Origin: DAOTXR01 sp034435375
GTDB taxonomy: Bacteria; Chloroflexota; Anaerolineae; Aggregatilineales; UBA3940
Assembly: GCA_034435375.1 (NCBI GenBank)
Contig: DAOTXR010000093.1
Coordinates: 1 to 5,458, forward strand
Direction: 5' to 3'
DNA: 5,458 bases
Below the pieces are notes generated by a model. It was given only the letters and a program-made list of their open reading frames with translations. It made no database searches and was not told the origin of the DNA. Of this stretch, positions 4,357-5,458 are shown one piece after another. The position numbers and the translations under genes are program-made. The number at the start of each line of letters is the position of its first letter. Within the stretch, counting starts at the first letter, position 1.

Positions 4357-5270
4357 GCATTCATCGAGTGCTAGTGCCCCCGATAAAGTGTCAAGGAATC
4401 AAGACTAAACTCGTTCCTTGGATAAAGGCCATAATCCCTGCCGATTTTGACGGTCGCTGGATTGAACCATTCATGGGATCAGGCGTCGTGGTCTTTAATG
4501 TGCGGCCTAGGAAGGCGTTGCTTGCGGACTCAAATCCGCACCTCATTAACTTTTACCAAGCGGTCGCCAAGGGCGAAATCACCGCAGCGATCACAAGGCG
4601 GTTCTTGGAGAGAGAAGGCGAAGAATTACTGCGGTCGAAGGGGGAATATTACTACTCAGTCCGAGAGAGATTCAACCGGCACGGCAATCCTTTAGATTTC
4701 CTTTTCCTAAATCGTGCGGGTTTCAATGGAATGATCCGTTTCAACCAGCGTGGGGAATTCAACGTTCCATTCTGTCGTAAGCCCAACCGCTTCGCTCAAG
4801 CCTATATCACAAAGATTTGCAATCAGGTTCAAGCTGTTGCAGACGCCTGCGCTTTAGGAGATTACGAATTCCGATGTCAAGATTACTCGGTGACTATCGC
4901 CGAAGCGAGTGCCCGTGATATTCTGTATTGTGATCCCCCATACATCGCTCGTCATACTGACTATTTTAACGGCTGGGACGAGGAGCACGAGAGACAACTA
5001 GCGAAACTGCTCGCGGATACTCCAGCGAGGTTCATCCTGTCCACTTGGCATGGCAACGAATTTAGAACAAACCAGCTTATTGATACCGTTTGGGCGAGGT
5101 ATAACATTTTAACGAGAGAGCACTTCTACCATGTTGGGGCAAAGGAAGTTAATCGAAATCCGATGCTCGAGGCTCTTGTCACGAATTTCGGTGCTGCATA
5201 CTACGAACAAGAGCCACCGAAAGCGGTGCAATTAACGCTACTTGAAAAGAGAGCGAAATACAATGGCTAA
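4353..5270 (+). CDS. DNA adenine-N6 methyltransferase, M.EcoRV family (Dam-like)
   Basis: The 305-residue enzyme is collinear with M.EcoRV (298 residues) from VPPIKCQGIKTKLVP near the start to LEALVTNF near the end. It transfers methyl from S-adenosylmethionine to adenine in the site cut by its partner, protecting host DNA. Motif I is EPFMGSG (38-44). An acidic ADSNPHLINFY follows at 58-68. The Dam/EcoRV target-recognition block NRAGFNGMIRFN (120-131) leads to NVPFCRKPNRFAQAYITKI. Catalytic motif IV is DPPY (194-197). This order places it in the alpha group with Dam. Its ATG overlaps the R stop (ATGA), so translation is probably coupled to the endonuclease. The TAA stop lies inside the first core of the attC. 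In the EcoRV plasmid system R and M are, as I recall, divergent; here they are in tandem. Confidence 0.93.
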   Translation: MSIHRVLVPPIKCQGIKTKLVPWIKAIIPADFDGRWIEPFMGSGVVVFNVRPRKALLADSNPHLINFYQAVAKGEITAAITRRFLEREGEELLRSKGEYYYSVRERFNRHGNPLDFLFLNRAGFNGMIRFNQRGEFNVPFCRKPNRFAQAYITKICNQVQAVADACALGDYEFRCQDYSVTIAEASARDILYCDPPYIARHTDYFNGWDEEHERQLAKLLADTPARFILSTWHGNEFRTNQLIDTVWARYNILTREHFYHVGAKEVNRNPMLEALVTNFGAAYYEQEPPKAVQLTLLEKRAKYNG

Positions 5271-5334
5271 CAACGGGTTGCAGGCGACGTTGCTTCGCTG
5301 CGCTCCGCAACGCGCCTGAACCCGACCGTTAGGC
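5265..5334 (+). other. attC: Integron attC recombination site
   Basis: The 70-bp site starts with R'' GGCTAAC (5265-5271) and ends with R' GTTAGGC (5328-5334). L'' GGGTTGCAGGCG (5275-5286) pairs with L' CGCCTGAACCC (5313-5323), leaving one unpaired G (5280), the extrahelical base that orients attC recombination. Between them CGTTGC (5288-5293) and GCAACG (5307-5312) form a variable terminal stem. All standard attC elements are present in order. R'' differs from the RYYYAAC consensus at one position. The integrase cuts between G5328 and T5329. Confidence 0.9.
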
Positions 5335-5374
5335 CGCCTTCCGTGCGATCCACGGGCATCTCGGGAGTGGTGAA

Positions 5375-5458
5375 GTGGAAGAAGAGCGCTTGGAGCTTGA
5401 AATCGTGTTCAAGGAGAGCGACCATCTGCACCTGCTGCAACTTCTGACCCGGCGCGCC
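5375..5458 (+). CDS. Start of the gene in the next cassette, unidentified
   Basis: A frame opens after the attC and runs to the window end. GTG at 5375 follows GGGAG (5363-5367) at seven bases, a convincing ribosome-binding site, and lies 46 bases after the cassette junction, a normal distance for cassette genes. The 28 visible residues read (M)EEERLELEIVFKESD, then HLHLLQLLTRRA: an acidic start followed by strand- and helix-like segments. I do not recognise the family. The frame carries no stop back to 5332, so a longer N-terminus from another start cannot be excluded, but no ATG is available in frame. Confidence 0.5.
   Translation, partial: MEEERLELEIVFKESDHLHLLQLLTRRA

Larger units (their letters stand above)
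3503..5328 (+). mobile_element. Integron gene cassette carrying an EcoRV-type R-M system
   Basis: Boundaries are set by the integron cleavage rule G|TTRRRY: left at G3502|TTAGCC, right at G5328|TTAGGC. In a circular cassette the left end TTAGCC joins the right-hand G to form GTTAGCC. This is the perfect complement of GGCTAAC (5265-5271), which opens the attC behind the methyltransferase gene. Content is two genes in the same direction filling almost the whole 1,826 bp, with 26 bases before the first start codon, typical cassette economy. GC content, hand-counted on sample lines, is about 40-50%, against over 60% in much of the left part, which supports separate origin. The cassette is large for its kind. 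Confidence 0.8.

Noticed and set aside
1..5458. CRISPR array, tRNA or rRNA
   Set aside because: No regularly spaced repeats of CRISPR length and no tRNA- or rRNA-like conserved segments were seen on either strand.

Overview
The window looks like accessory DNA (plasmid, integrative element or genomic island) from a high-GC bacterium, possibly Chloroflexota/Anaerolineae. The taxonomic hints are a membrane-anchored protein with a long Thr-Pro-rich stalk and an SSB sequence that resembles those of that phylum. This assignment rests on pattern memory and is tentative.

Layout. Positions 1-1203 hold minus-strand genes: a partial gene at the left edge, a short charged protein, a single-stranded DNA-binding protein gene (ssb) whose frame is broken by a hairpin-forming segment, and, behind a good terminator, a 75-residue unknown. 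At 1204-1328 lies a divergent promoter region. It is followed on the plus strand by a gene for a single-pass membrane protein with a Thr/Pro stalk and a Cys-bearing tip (to 1787). From 3266 down to 1814 a minus-strand pair encodes a 307-residue unknown protein, with two perfect palindromes in frame inside it, and an apparently truncated DUF6094-like DNA methyltransferase. Positions 3267-3502 are intergenic and rich in inverted repeats.

The main result is at 3503-5328. A lower-GC block contains a restriction endonuclease and a DNA adenine methyltransferase that are both clear relatives of EcoRV and M.EcoRV (expected site GATATC). They are arranged R then M with an ATGA overlap. A 70-bp integron recombination site (attC) lies directly behind the methyltransferase stop codon. 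The block's left end, G|TTAGCC, is the exact complement of the GGCTAAC that opens the attC. This is what a circularised integron gene cassette predicts. The restriction-modification (R-M) pair therefore appears to be one mobile gene cassette of 1,826 bp. After the attC, another cassette seems to begin and runs off the window. No integron integrase is visible, and the site upstream of the cassette is degenerate at best, so this looks like a lone or CALIN-type (integrase-less) cassette cluster next to plasmid-like genes.

How it fits together: the endonuclease would cut unmodified GATATC and the methyltransferase would protect host DNA. Packaged as a cassette, the pair could act both as phage defence and as a stabiliser of the array. 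The left-hand genes (ssb, DUF6094-like methyltransferase, short unknown proteins) are typical cargo of conjugative or phage-like elements. Several carry small perfect hairpins, and one of these disrupts ssb.
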